From positions 28,008 through 92,007 of the forward strand of contig NZ_AZEL01000050.1 in the NCBI RefSeq assembly GCF_001434975.1: DNA of 64,000 nt. Reading direction: 5' to 3'. The notes beneath the pieces were generated by a model. The model saw only the letters and a program-made list of their open reading frames with translations, had not been told where the DNA came from and did no database searches. Position 1 is the first letter of the stretch. Every line of letters begins with the position of its first letter. This stretch comes from Lactobacillus gallinarum DSM 10532 = JCM 2011. GTDB taxonomy: Bacteria > Bacillota > Bacilli > Lactobacillales > Lactobacillaceae. The position numbers were made by a program, and so were the translations under genes. This document shows positions 7,847-16,581 of this stretch, piece by piece.

Positions 7847-9316
7847 ATGAGTAAAAAACAGCTTTTTATGGTAACAGTAGCGTTGCTATTAGCCAATATT
7901 ATGTCTGGACTTGATGCAACGATTATTAATACTGCAATTCCAGCGATTGTGTCTGATTTGCATGGTATTCAGTATATGGGTTGGATTGTAGCTTGTTTCT
8001 TATTAGGGATGTCAGTTTCAGTTCCTATTTGGGGCAAGTTAGGAGAGCGGATGGGCAATAAATTTGCTTTTGAACTTTCCTTGGCTTTATTTATTTTAGG
8101 TTCACTTCTTGAGGGGATTGCCCCGGATATCTATTTCTTTTTGGTTGCCCGAATTTTAATGGGCGTTGGTGCCGGAGGTATGGGTTCGCTTCCTTACGTA
8201 ATAGTAGGCTATATCTATCCTAATATTAAGAGAAGAACTGTAATCCTGGGTTATATTGCGGCAAGTTTTAGTGCAGCCAGTATTGCGGGACCGTTAGTCG
8301 GCGGCTGGATTGTTGATATGCTGTCTTGGCACTGGGTCTTTTATATTAATGTTCCACTAGGTCTAATTGCGATTGCTTTGAGTATTATTTACTACAAAGG
8401 TATTCGTAAACCTAATAAGGATACGCAGTTTGATAAATTTGGCGCTTTTACTTTAATTACTGGATTAACTTCATTCTTAATTGGCGTACAGCTGTTAGGA
8501 ATGGTTAGCCTATTGATGGTACTAGATTTTATTATTCTTGGTCTTTTGCTATTAGTAGTCTTTATTCGAACAGAGCGAAAAGCAAAAAGTCCCATTGTAC
8601 CATTGAGTGTATTTACTAATAAGGCATTAGTAGGAGACTTCTTAATCTTTGCTTTAGCTTGGGGATCATACATTGCTGTTAATACTTATTTACCTATGTG
8701 GGCTCAGGCAATTTTAGGGGCATCTGCCTTAGTTGGTGGGGTGACCTTAATTCCTAATTCAATTGTAGACATTGTTGGTTCTCAAACTGCGCCATATTTT
8801 TTGAGACATGTAAGTAACTATTGGTTGTTAATTATCAATCTGACAATTATGGGAATAACCGCAGTTGGTTTGATTCTTGCTCCTATCAATACGCCATATC
8901 AGATTTTAGCCTTGATTGCTGCTTTTTCGGGTTTTAGTGTTGGTTCAATCTTTGTTATTTTGCAGATTAAAGTACAAGTTGATGCTAGTGAAAAGGATAT
9001 GGCTCCAGCCACCTCATTAAGTTTTTTGATTAGAATTCTTGCTCAAACTATTATGGCGGCTATTTATGGTGTAATTATGAACCTGGCTTTGGGTCGTGGA
9101 ATTGCTGGCCACCCTGGTATTACGATGACGATGATGAACAAGCTGAGTGATGCGGAATCAGCTAAAAGTTTGCCTGTTCATTTATTACCAACAATGAGGA
9201 AAATTTTTTATGGCGGAATTAGAGAGATTATGATTGTTTCGCTTGTTTTATTGTTAGCTGCATATGTAGTTAATTATCTTTATAATCGTCACGAAGGTAA
9301 AAAAGTGGCAGAATAA
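7847..9316 (+). CDS. DHA2-type MFS multidrug efflux transporter (paralogue of the first)
   Basis: 489 aa and highly hydrophobic. It shares with the gene at 222-1688 the MSGLDATIINTAIPAI start, the GVGAGGMGSLPYV loop, AGPLVGGWIVD motif C, and the C-terminal block TMMNKLSDAESAKSLP. Two DHA2 proton-coupled exporters this similar within 8 kb suggest duplication followed by regulatory divergence. This copy has its own strong promoter with a Fur-box-like palindrome beside the -35. SD TAGAGGGTAATT precedes ATG 7847. Substrate unknown. Confidence 0.88.
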   Translation: MSKKQLFMVTVALLLANIMSGLDATIINTAIPAIVSDLHGIQYMGWIVACFLLGMSVSVPIWGKLGERMGNKFAFELSLALFILGSLLEGIAPDIYFFLVARILMGVGAGGMGSLPYVIVGYIYPNIKRRTVILGYIAASFSAASIAGPLVGGWIVDMLSWHWVFYINVPLGLIAIALSIIYYKGIRKPNKDTQFDKFGAFTLITGLTSFLIGVQLLGMVSLLMVLDFIILGLLLLVVFIRTERKAKSPIVPLSVFTNKALVGDFLIFALAWGSYIAVNTYLPMWAQAILGASALVGGVTLIPNSIVDIVGSQTAPYFLRHVSNYWLLIINLTIMGITAVGLILAPINTPYQILALIAAFSGFSVGSIFVILQIKVQVDASEKDMAPATSLSFLIRILAQTIMAAIYGVIMNLALGRGIAGHPGITMTMMNKLSDAESAKSLPVHLLPTMRKIFYGGIREIMIVSLVLLLAAYVVNYLYNRHEGKKVAE

Positions 9317-9342
9317 AAAGCTTGAGACAACTCAAGCTTTTT
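9316..9342. terminator. Bidirectional terminator
   Basis: Perfect stem AAAAAGCTTGAG-ACAA-CTCAAGCTTTTTT between two convergent MFS genes, with an A-run and a T-run on either side. Confidence 0.9.
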
Positions 9343-9344
9343 TC

Positions 9345-10550
9345 TTATTCTTTATTTAAATTATTAATTACGTTGAATTTAAATAAAATCAAATTGAAGA
9401 CGACAATTCCTGCAGTCACAATGAAGACCATACTGTAGCTAGTTAAACCTGAAATAGTTGATCCTAATAGCGGTCCAAAAATATTACCAACATACATGGC
9501 TGACTGGTTCCAAGAAAAAATCCGGCCAGTAATTTTAGCTGGGGTATTTTTGGTAAGAAGAGTCTGAACTTGTGGGAACAGACATGCATCAGTAAAGCCA
9601 ACTAAGAAACGCAATACTCCCAGTTCGACAGTATTTTGAACGAAAGCTGTTAAAAAGAACAGAATTGCAGCGCCGATAAAACCACTGATAATAATTTTGT
9701 GAGTTCCTATTCTGTCACCTAGTGCTCCAAATCTTGAGGCCGCAAGAAAAGTTGCGATACCAGGGAGTGCTGCTACAACCCCTGAAACAAAGACGACATT
9801 GCCATGATTAGCCATTAATTGTTTAACGTACAAAGATACGATTGGGTTAATTGAGTTATTAGCTGCTTGAATAATTAAAGTTGTAAGCAACAATCCAAAA
9901 ATAAGTTGTGGACTGCGTAACTCTTTAATAATACCGCTGGCTTTATCGAGCTTCTTTTCTGTCACTGGTTTAAAGTCTGTTTCATGAACAAAGAATAGTG
10001 ACAGGAAAAATGAAATTAATAGCAAACCACCGGTGATAAAGAAAGTTACGCGGTAAGAGAAGATTGAGGCTAAAGCTCCACCGATAAATGGTCCAAGCAA
10101 GTTACCAGCAGTAAAACTTGAAGCCATAGTTCCCAGTGCTTGACCAGATTTTTCTTTAGGAGTTTCAGTGGCAATTAATGCATTCGAGTTAGAAACAAAT
10201 CCAGCAAATACACCTTGCAACATTCTCAAAATAAAAAGCTGGTAAACATTAGTGACTAATCCCATGCAGCCAATAACGATTGCCATTCCTAGTGATGCAC
10301 GTAAAGTCATCGGCTTTCTGCCTTTTTTGTCAGCAAGTTTACCCCACCATGGAGAAATAAGTGCCGAAACTAAGTAGGTCCCTGAATAAATAAAACCAGA
10401 CCAAAAGTTAAGTTGTTGGTGGCTAAAATTACCTAAGGTGTCAATATATAACGGCAAAAACGGCATAACTTCAGAGAAGGCAATACCTGCAATAAAAACG
10501 GCAATTGATAAAACAAATAAATTTCTTTGCCAAATTGGTTTTTCTTTCAT
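9345..10550 (-). CDS. MFS multidrug efflux transporter (DHA1/PmrA-like)
   Basis: 401 aa and 12 predicted helices. Motif A after helix 2 is WWGKLADKKGRKP. The antiporter motif C lies in GNLLGPFIGGALAS. The N-terminal context VMPFLPLYIDTLG and overall layout match the DHA1 exporters of Gram-positives such as PmrA and NorA relatives. The start is ATG 10550 (MKEKPIWQRN). An extension to 10697 adds low-complexity residues and overlaps the divergent promoter region, so it is rejected. Likely role is drug or fluoroquinolone-type efflux. Confidence 0.85.
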   Translation of the reverse strand: MKEKPIWQRNLFVLSIAVFIAGIAFSEVMPFLPLYIDTLGNFSHQQLNFWSGFIYSGTYLVSALISPWWGKLADKKGRKPMTLRASLGMAIVIGCMGLVTNVYQLFILRMLQGVFAGFVSNSNALIATETPKEKSGQALGTMASSFTAGNLLGPFIGGALASIFSYRVTFFITGGLLLISFFLSLFFVHETDFKPVTEKKLDKASGIIKELRSPQLIFGLLLTTLIIQAANNSINPIVSLYVKQLMANHGNVVFVSGVVAALPGIATFLAASRFGALGDRIGTHKIIISGFIGAAILFFLTAFVQNTVELGVLRFLVGFTDACLFPQVQTLLTKNTPAKITGRIFSWNQSAMYVGNIFGPLLGSTISGLTSYSMVFIVTAGIVVFNLILFKFNVINNLNKE

Positions 10551-10673
10551 GTAATCATTCCTTACTAAACATATTAATTTTAGCAGAGATTTTTGATATT
10601 TTTGAAAATAGACAAGATTCGCTTTGGACATTATGATTAGAGATAATAGTATTCTTATTTTTAGGAGAAAAAT

Positions 10674-11756
10674 ATGCAAAAAGAACAAGAAATCCAAATA
10701 TTAAAGGAATTTTCCGATGCCAATAGTACTTCTGGCTTTGAAGAAGAATTCGTTAAACTTTTTACTAGTTATGCAAAAAAGACGGCTAACATTGAAGTAG
10801 ACGGGATGCTTAATGTTTATGCATCTAAAAAGGAGAATAAGGGTGCTCGGCCAGTAATCCAACTTGATGCCCATTCCGATGCTGTAGGCTTTATCACTCA
10901 AGCTGTTCGTCCCAACGGTTTAATAAAATTTGTTCCACTTGGCGGCTGGGTTAAATATAATATTCCAGCTTTAAGGGTAAAAGTTAGAAATCGTGATGGT
11001 GAATATATTCCTGGTGTAGTTGCTACTAAACCGCCTCACTTCATGACGGCTGCAGAGCGTAACAATGTACCGGATGTTGCAGATATGTCCATTGATGTTG
11101 GTTCATCAAGTAGAGAAGAAACTATTAAGGATTACAAGATCGATACAGGCTGCCCAATTTTTGTCGATGTTAAGTGTGAATATCATGAAAAGTCAGGTCT
11201 TTTCTTTGGTAAAGACTTTGACGACCGCTTTGGTGCTGGTGCGATGATTGATGTGCTTGATAATTTGAAAGGTGAAGAGACTAACTTTGATGTAGTCGCT
11301 GCACTTTCCAGTCAAGAAGAAGTTGGTCTTCGTGGTGCTTATGTGACGGCTAGAAAGGTCAAGCCAGACCTTTGCTTAGTGCTTGAAAGTTGCCCAGCTG
11401 ATGATACTTTTACCCCAGATTGGCTCTCTCAAACTGGTTTGAAGCGTGGACCAATGCTTCGTGATATGGATACTACATTCTTGCCAAATCCTAAGTTCCA
11501 ACAATATGCCTGTGACTTAGCTGATAAGAATAATATTCCATACACTCGTTCGGTTAGAACTGGCGGGGGACAAGATGGTGCCGCAATCTATTACGAAAAC
11601 GGTGCTCCAACAATTGTCATCGGTATTCCAGTGCGTTACGAGCATTCCCCATATTGCTTCAGCAGTTACAAAGACTTTAAGGCATCCGTTGATTTAGCTA
11701 CTGCAATTATTCGTGATATTACCCAGGAAAAATTGGATAGCTTCAAGAAATTTTAA
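10674..11756 (+). CDS. M42 family metallo-aminopeptidase
   Basis: 360 aa, the family length. M42 enzymes are cobalt/zinc cytosolic aminopeptidases forming large dodecamers, related to PepA and glutamyl aminopeptidases. Metal-ligand motifs can be seen: DAHSDAVGF (His67, Asp69), FDDRFGAG (Asp183), SSQEEVGLRGA (catalytic Glu215 and Glu216), LVLES (Glu238) and RYEHSPY (His324). SD TTAGGAG precedes ATG 10674. It stands alone between a divergent MFS gene and a terminator. It probably finishes peptide breakdown in this amino-acid-auxotrophic lineage. Confidence 0.9.
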   Translation: MQKEQEIQILKEFSDANSTSGFEEEFVKLFTSYAKKTANIEVDGMLNVYASKKENKGARPVIQLDAHSDAVGFITQAVRPNGLIKFVPLGGWVKYNIPALRVKVRNRDGEYIPGVVATKPPHFMTAAERNNVPDVADMSIDVGSSSREETIKDYKIDTGCPIFVDVKCEYHEKSGLFFGKDFDDRFGAGAMIDVLDNLKGEETNFDVVAALSSQEEVGLRGAYVTARKVKPDLCLVLESCPADDTFTPDWLSQTGLKRGPMLRDMDTTFLPNPKFQQYACDLADKNNIPYTRSVRTGGGQDGAAIYYENGAPTIVIGIPVRYEHSPYCFSSYKDFKASVDLATAIIRDITQEKLDSFKKF

Positions 11757-11766
11757 TTAAAAGTAA

Positions 11767-11807
11767 AAAAAGCAGATTCATACTTCATTTGGATCTGCTT
11801 TTTTTGA
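11767..11807 (+). terminator. Terminator after the M42 peptidase
   Basis: Stem AAAAGCAGAT / ATCTGCTTTTTTT with a roughly 15-nt loop. Confidence 0.8.
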
Positions 11808-11861
11808 TATACTGATACATAATTTTAACTTTTTTAAATTAATAATAGTGAGGTATAACGA

Positions 11862-13484
11862 TTGATTACAGTATCCGACTTAAGTCTTAAATTTGGCGGC
11901 CGTACACTTTATGAAGATGTTAACTTAAAATTTACCCCAGGTAATTGTTACGGTGTGATTGGTGCAAATGGCGCTGGTAAATCTACTTTTCTTAAATTGC
12001 TAGAAGGTAAGCTTGAACCAACGACAGGCTCAATCAGCATTGATCCGAATGAAAGAATGTCTAGTCTTAACCAGGATCACTTTGCTTTTGAAGATTTCAC
12101 CGTTATGGATACGGTTATTCAAGGGCACAAAGAACTTTATCAAGTAATGAAGGAAAAAGATGCGCTTTATGCTAAGCCTGATTTTGGTGATGAAGATGGT
12201 GTTAAGGCGGCAGAACTTGAAAGTAAGTTTGCAGAGCTTGATGGCTGGAATGCTGAAGCTGATGCTTCTAAATTGTTACAGTCATTAGATATTCCTGAAA
12301 GTGAACACCAGATGTTAATGAAAGAATTGCCTGAATCAGAAAAGGTTAAGGTGCTTTTAGCTCAAGCTTTATTTGGTAATCCAGATATTCTTTTACTTGA
12401 CGAACCAACTAACGGTCTTGATGTTCACACAGTGGAATGGCTAGAAAACTTTTTGGCTGATTATCCAAATATTGTGATCGTAGTTTCACACGACCGTCAC
12501 TTTTTAAATCAGGTATGTACTGAAATGTGTGATGTTGATCGTGGCAAGATTCAACTTTATGTTGGTAACTATGATTTCTGGTATGAATCAAGTAAGTTGG
12601 CTAATGAATTAGCAGCTAATCAGAATGCCAAAAAAGAAGAAAAGATTAAGCAGCTGCAAGAATTTATTGCCCGCTTCTCAGCTAATGCGTCTAAGTCACG
12701 TCAAGCCACTTCTCGTAAGAAGCAACTTGATAAAATTACTTTGGATGATATTAAACCATCATCAAGAAAGTATCCATTTGTTAAATTTGAAATGCATCGT
12801 GATCTTGGAAATGATTTGGTTAAGGTAGAAAACGTTTCATACTCAGTTGATGGTGAAAAGATCTTAGATAATGTTTCATTTATAGTTCGTCCCGGTGACA
12901 AGGTTGCATTTTTATCACGTAACGCTTTAGCAACAACCGCTTTGCTTGATATTATTGCCGGCAAAATTAAGCCAGATACAGGCACTGTTACCTGGGGTCA
13001 GACTACAGCCTTTAACTACATGTCTCGTGATTTAAATGCAAACTTTAATAACGATGATTTAACTATCTTAGATTGGTTAAGACAATATGCGACTAAGGAA
13101 CAAGATGATAATACATTCCTTCGTGGTTTCTTAGGAAGAATGCTTTTCAGTGGGGAAGAAATTGAGAAGAAAATTAAAGTATTATCTGGTGGTGAAAAAG
13201 TTCGCTGTCAATTGTCTAGAATGATGCTTGAGCCGGCTAACGTATTAATTATGGATGATCCAACTAATCACCTTGATTTGGAATCAATTACTGCTTTGAA
13301 CGACGCTTTGGTAGCATATCCTGGTTCAATATTATTTACTTCTCACGATCACGAATTTATTCAAACAATTGCCAATCATATCATCGAAGTTGGCCCTAAA
13401 GGAATCGTCAGCAGACAAGATACTACTTATGATGAATTCTTGGATAAAGACAGTATTCAGGAACAAGTTAAAAAAATATATTAA
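11862..13484 (+). CDS. ABC-F family ATPase with one degenerate ATP site
   Basis: 540 aa: two ABC domains joined by a Lys-rich linker (about 245-300) and no membrane segments, as in YkpA/YbiT-type ABC-F proteins that act on ribosomes. NBD1 keeps Walker A GANGAGKS (34-41) and Walker B LLLDEP (177-182), but its signature reads LPESEK (156-161) instead of LSGGEK. NBD2 keeps LSGGEK (441-446), but Walker A reads SRNALATT (352-359), lacking the Lys, and Walker B ends MDDPTNHLD (Glu to Asp). In the head-to-tail pairing one composite ATP site is therefore canonical and the other is degenerate on both sides. The start is TTG 11862 with SD GTGAGGT. Confidence 0.88.
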   Translation: MITVSDLSLKFGGRTLYEDVNLKFTPGNCYGVIGANGAGKSTFLKLLEGKLEPTTGSISIDPNERMSSLNQDHFAFEDFTVMDTVIQGHKELYQVMKEKDALYAKPDFGDEDGVKAAELESKFAELDGWNAEADASKLLQSLDIPESEHQMLMKELPESEKVKVLLAQALFGNPDILLLDEPTNGLDVHTVEWLENFLADYPNIVIVVSHDRHFLNQVCTEMCDVDRGKIQLYVGNYDFWYESSKLANELAANQNAKKEEKIKQLQEFIARFSANASKSRQATSRKKQLDKITLDDIKPSSRKYPFVKFEMHRDLGNDLVKVENVSYSVDGEKILDNVSFIVRPGDKVAFLSRNALATTALLDIIAGKIKPDTGTVTWGQTTAFNYMSRDLNANFNNDDLTILDWLRQYATKEQDDNTFLRGFLGRMLFSGEEIEKKIKVLSGGEKVRCQLSRMMLEPANVLIMDDPTNHLDLESITALNDALVAYPGSILFTSHDHEFIQTIANHIIEVGPKGIVSRQDTTYDEFLDKDSIQEQVKKIY

Positions 13485-13491
13485 AATTAAG

Positions 13492-13520
13492 AGGATTCAG
13501 ATGAAAAGAATCCTTTTTTG
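13492..13520 (+). terminator. Terminator after the ABC-F gene
   Basis: Stem AGGATTC / GAATCCT followed by TTTTTTG. Confidence 0.75.
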
Positions 13521-13577
13521 TGTTAAAAATACAAGTAGAAAAGTAAAATAAAATTAAAAAAGTTAGCTTTATAAGAG

Positions 13578-13606
13578 TTGTTCTTTGTTTATAATATTAA
13601 TATAAG
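13578..13606 (+). promoter_or_regulatory. Promoter of the unrecognised two-gene unit
   Basis: TTGTTC at 13578-13583, a 17-bp spacer and TATAAG at 13601-13606. This is a plausible sigma-A promoter about 35 bp upstream of ATG 13641. Confidence 0.45.
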
Positions 13607-13640
13607 AAAAATATTATATTGGGAATAGGGAAAGTTGTTA

Positions 13641-13988
13641 ATGAAAGAGCAGATTATTTTTGAAGATTTTATTCAAGATCGTGAAGTAAGAATGTATGAT
13701 AAGCATTTTTCTGATATGGATAATAAGGAGGAATACGATGTTTACGTTCAAGTTTTTACGATAGATAACTTACCATTTTCTTCTGTCACAGGTAAGTTGG
13801 AAAATATACCTTTTAATTATGATCATGCAAGTACAAAAGAAGTTGTAGTAAATAATGTAATAGGTAATTTTTTTAATCCTGTTACTAAAAAGTATGAGGT
13901 GTCGGATCATACCTTTGTCGTGGGACATATCAAGAATAGTAATCTTGATCGAGATGCCGCAATCGAACAATGCAACGAGCTGCTATGA
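13641..13988 (+). CDS. Hypothetical protein, first gene of a coupled pair
   Basis: 115 aa, soluble, acidic and not recognised. The N-terminus is rich in Glu/Asp (KEQIIFEDFIQDREVRMYD), followed by a beta-rich middle (YDVYVQVFTIDNLPFSSVTGKL) and a short C-terminal helix. There is no signal peptide or membrane segment. ATG 13641 with upstream TAGGGAAAG is chosen over TTG 13635. The stop overlaps the start of the next gene as ATGA (13985-13988), so the two are translationally coupled and probably form a complex or a two-part module. Confidence 0.6.
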   Translation: MKEQIIFEDFIQDREVRMYDKHFSDMDNKEEYDVYVQVFTIDNLPFSSVTGKLENIPFNYDHASTKEVVVNNVIGNFFNPVTKKYEVSDHTFVVGHIKNSNLDRDAAIEQCNELL

Positions 13989-14431
13989 ACATAATTAATG
14001 AGTTGAATAAGCGTCAAATACCTCCTCATATGGTTATGCCACACCTTTTAACAGATGTAGAAAAGGCTAAACGATTAGTAACAGATGATAATATTAAAAT
14101 GTCACAGTTAAGTAAAGAAACGGGTATTTCTACAGATGATTTAAACAATTACCGTAAAAATCCCGCAACTTTAAAGCAAGCATCAAATTCTACAATTAAT
14201 TTCTTAATAACTAAATATTATGAAAAATATTTTAATCGCAATGAAATAGAAAAATTCAGATTTATGCTGATTAAGACTGTGCTGGCCTATTTGAAGGAAA
14301 ACAAAAATGACACAATTGATTATGATCCTGTTTATGAATTATACAAATTGTGTCAGCAAGCCGACTGGCATCGTTTGGCTAGAATGGAAGAAATTTGGCG
14401 AGCTTTTTATAGTGTAGATAATCAACGTTAA
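13985..14431 (+). CDS. Hypothetical helix-turn-helix protein, second gene of a coupled pair
   Basis: 148 aa from ATG 13985, all-helical by eye. Residues about 38-60 (MSQLSKETGISTDDLNNYRKNP) have the shape of an XRE-like helix-turn-helix, with the typical ETGIS turn. The C-terminal half is helical and ends LYKLCQQADWHRLARMEEIWRAFY. It may be a small DNA-binding partner of the preceding protein. A longer open frame from 13970 would overlap the upstream gene further and has no better SD. Function unknown; the toxin-antitoxin and phage-regulator families could not be confirmed. Confidence 0.6.
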   Translation: MNIINELNKRQIPPHMVMPHLLTDVEKAKRLVTDDNIKMSQLSKETGISTDDLNNYRKNPATLKQASNSTINFLITKYYEKYFNRNEIEKFRFMLIKTVLAYLKENKNDTIDYDPVYELYKLCQQADWHRLARMEEIWRAFYSVDNQR

Positions 14432-14444
14432 AGGAAGTATTGAA

Positions 14445-15113
14445 ATGCGCGTTAATGTATTGCAACATGCACCTAATGAGGGCCCTGGATCTATTCAAGA
14501 TTGGTGCCATGAACATAACCATGAAATGTTTGTTTATCATCCAGCAGATTTTGGTATTTTACCTACGCTTGATGAAACTGATTTGTTGGTGATATTAGGA
14601 AGTCCTAATAGTCCTAACGATGAATTGGATTGGGTAGAAAATGAACGGGTGTTAATTAAGCAAATGCTTGATGCTCATAAACCAATTTTAGGTATTTGTT
14701 TTGGTAGTCAACAGATTGCTAAAACATTGGGATATCGGGTACTCGATGCACCAGCTAAAGAGGTCGGTTGGGCTCCAGTATATTTACAAAATCATACAAT
14801 TACTGAACTTCCCGAAAAATTAACAGCACTTCATTGGCATCAGCAAATGAGTGAAATTCCTAGAGAAGCTAAATTATTATTTTCAAGTGATTTAGTAAAG
14901 AATCAGGGATATTTACTGGGAAATAAGGTAATTGGATTGCAATTCCATTTTGAACCTAAAGAAGACAATGTGCGAGAGATCGCTATTAATGATGGAGCAT
15001 ATGCATTAGAAAATAATGATTTGCATCAGACACCACAAGAAATAATTGCTCATGGTGTTCCAAAAGAAAATAAAGATGTAATGTTTGTTTTGCTTGATTA
15101 CATTACTGCTTAG
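14445..15113 (+). CDS. Class I glutamine amidotransferase-like protein
   Basis: 222 aa, a stand-alone class I GATase domain as in GMP-synthase-like proteins. The nucleophile elbow GICFGSQQ gives Cys85, and the His-x-Glu pair is in LQFHFEP (His168, Glu170), so the Cys-His-Glu triad is complete. No synthetase domain follows, so it is not GuaA itself. Such proteins often transfer or hydrolyse amide or gamma-glutamyl groups. SD AAGGAAG precedes ATG 14445. It is 13 bp behind the HTH protein and may be cotranscribed with the unknown pair. Confidence 0.85.
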   Translation: MRVNVLQHAPNEGPGSIQDWCHEHNHEMFVYHPADFGILPTLDETDLLVILGSPNSPNDELDWVENERVLIKQMLDAHKPILGICFGSQQIAKTLGYRVLDAPAKEVGWAPVYLQNHTITELPEKLTALHWHQQMSEIPREAKLLFSSDLVKNQGYLLGNKVIGLQFHFEPKEDNVREIAINDGAYALENNDLHQTPQEIIAHGVPKENKDVMFVLLDYITA

Positions 15114-15114
15114 T

Positions 15115-15157
15115 AAAAAAAGAGATTAGCTATGAATTTATAGCTAATCTTTTTTTC
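15115..15157. terminator. Bidirectional terminator
   Basis: Stem AGATTAGCTA / TAGCTAATCT with an 8-nt loop, flanked by AAAAAAG and TTTTTTTC, between convergent genes. Confidence 0.9.
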
Positions 15158-15158
15158 A

Positions 15159-15977
15159 TTAATATTTTTCAGCTGTTTTTACATTAAAACCAGGAATATT
15201 GCCGAACCACTTTTTAAGCAAGCGATTGTAAGTGCCATTTTTTTCTAGCTTGGTCAGAGCTAAATTAATTTGTTTATCCATTTCGGTCTGACCTTTATTT
15301 ACAGCAATTCCGTATGGTTGATTGGTAAAGTTTCCGCCGACTAATTTATAACCTGAACTGTCGTGTAAAATACCAACTAAGATACCATTATCAGTTACAA
15401 AAGCATTACCTTGTCCAGCTTTTAAGGCAGCAAACGCTTGACCATAATCATCAAATTGGAGGATTTCTGCTTTTGGAGCAAACTTTTTAACTGCATCGGC
15501 AGCAGTTGTTCCTTTTACTACTAAAACTTTCTTATTATTTAGATCCTTAACATTTTTAATCTTACTATCTTTGGCAACCATAATTGACTGACCAGCAGGG
15601 AAATAAGGCTTGCTAAAGTCAACTTGTTTTTCACGTTCAGGTGTAATGGTCATCGCCGCAATTACCGCATCTACGTTTCTATTCTTTAATAATTGAATTT
15701 TAGTATTTGCCGTTGTAGTAACAAAATTTGCCTTAGCATTTTTACCTAGCATTTCTTTGGTCAATGCTTTAGCAAGATCAATTTCAAAACCATTGATTTT
15801 GCCAGTTTTGATGCTCATTGATCCAAACAACGGCGTATCTGCCTTAACACCCCAATTGATTGTTTTAGTAGATTTCACCGTTTGGTAGACATTTTGATTT
15901 TTATTTTGTCCACAAGCTGATAGTGTAAAAAGCGCTATTCCAATTAGTAAAGTTGAAAGAAAAAATCTCTTTTTCAT
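15159..15977 (-). CDS. Orphan amino acid ABC transporter substrate-binding lipoprotein
   Basis: 272 aa. The signal peptide ends in lipobox LSAC (Cys22), so the protein is lipid-anchored on the outer membrane face. The PBP-II fold of polar amino acid binding proteins is recognisable: VDAVIAAMTITPEREKQVDFSKPYFPAGQSIMV and a C-terminal NGTYNRLLKKWFG. It is closely similar along its length to the binding protein of the complete importer at 24882-25697. No permease or ATPase gene adjoins, so it may feed that importer or another. It is transcribed away from the MarR operon. Confidence 0.88.
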   Translation of the reverse strand: MKKRFFLSTLLIGIALFTLSACGQNKNQNVYQTVKSTKTINWGVKADTPLFGSMSIKTGKINGFEIDLAKALTKEMLGKNAKANFVTTTANTKIQLLKNRNVDAVIAAMTITPEREKQVDFSKPYFPAGQSIMVAKDSKIKNVKDLNNKKVLVVKGTTAADAVKKFAPKAEILQFDDYGQAFAALKAGQGNAFVTDNGILVGILHDSSGYKLVGGNFTNQPYGIAVNKGQTEMDKQINLALTKLEKNGTYNRLLKKWFGNIPGFNVKTAEKY

Positions 15978-16059
15978 GGTGTCACTTCCTAACTTCTTAT
16001 AATAATTTTTTATTATACCAATTTATTCTGAAAAAATGAAAATTTATCTTCTTGATGAT

Positions 16060-16100
16060 AGTCTCTGTATATACTAATATTATTGGTATGTGTAGAGACT
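16060..16100 (+). promoter_or_regulatory. Large inverted repeat, probable MarR operator
   Basis: Perfect arms AGTCTCT (16060-16066) and AGAGACT (16094-16100) are extended inward by partial symmetry (GTATATAC versus GTATGTGT). They enclose a -10-like TATACT (16070-16075). The dyad lies 20 bp upstream of the MarR start codon, where autorepression of the marR-ABC operon would act. Confidence 0.55.
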
Positions 16101-16119
16101 AAATAAGAAGGTGAAACAA

Positions 16120-16581
16120 ATGAAAATAAGTGAGTCGGAAAAATTGAATATGGCCATAGTTCATGGAAATAGGGCCTACCAGCAGTGGGATCAAGATCAT
16201 GAACTCTCAGATTATTTATCAGTAATTTTATATGAATTGCTGTTACGTAAAAAATTAACGCAAAAACAATTAGTTGGTTTAACTGATTTACCCAAACAAT
16301 CCATTAATAAGGGAATAAAAATATTGCATGATTCAGGCTATCTTATTATGAGCGTGGATCCTCAAGATAAGCGAGTACGTTTTTGCGAATTGACTGCTGA
16401 CGGAAATAAGTATGCTAAGCAAAAGATGCAGTCATTATTTAAGTTAGAAGAACGGACTGCTCAAAAACTTGGCTCTGAAAAGATGCAGCTTTTAACTGAT
16501 TTATTAACAGAATGGGGCAATACCTTTTGGGATTTTTTTAATGAAGAAAGGAGTAATAAATGCAAGCATTCAAAATCTTAA
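16120..16581 (+). CDS. MarR family transcriptional regulator
   Basis: 153 aa with a winged helix: LTQKQLVGLTDLPKQSINKGIKILHDSGYL (recognition helix) followed by the wing DPQDKRVRFCELTADG, the MarR DxRxR...T/LT-x-G signature. ATG 16120 is 9 nt after AGAAGG; the in-frame GTG 16111 touches the SD and is rejected. It overlaps the ABC exporter gene by 22 bp, so it is the first gene of the operon and probably the repressor of its own drug-efflux system. Confidence 0.9.
   Translation: MKISESEKLNMAIVHGNRAYQQWDQDHELSDYLSVILYELLLRKKLTQKQLVGLTDLPKQSINKGIKILHDSGYLIMSVDPQDKRVRFCELTADGNKYAKQKMQSLFKLEERTAQKLGSEKMQLLTDLLTEWGNTFWDFFNEERSNKCKHSKS

Noticed and set aside
10551-10697. N-terminal extension of the DHA1 exporter.
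   Set aside because: Low-complexity text overlapping the divergent promoter; the conserved MFS start is at 10550.
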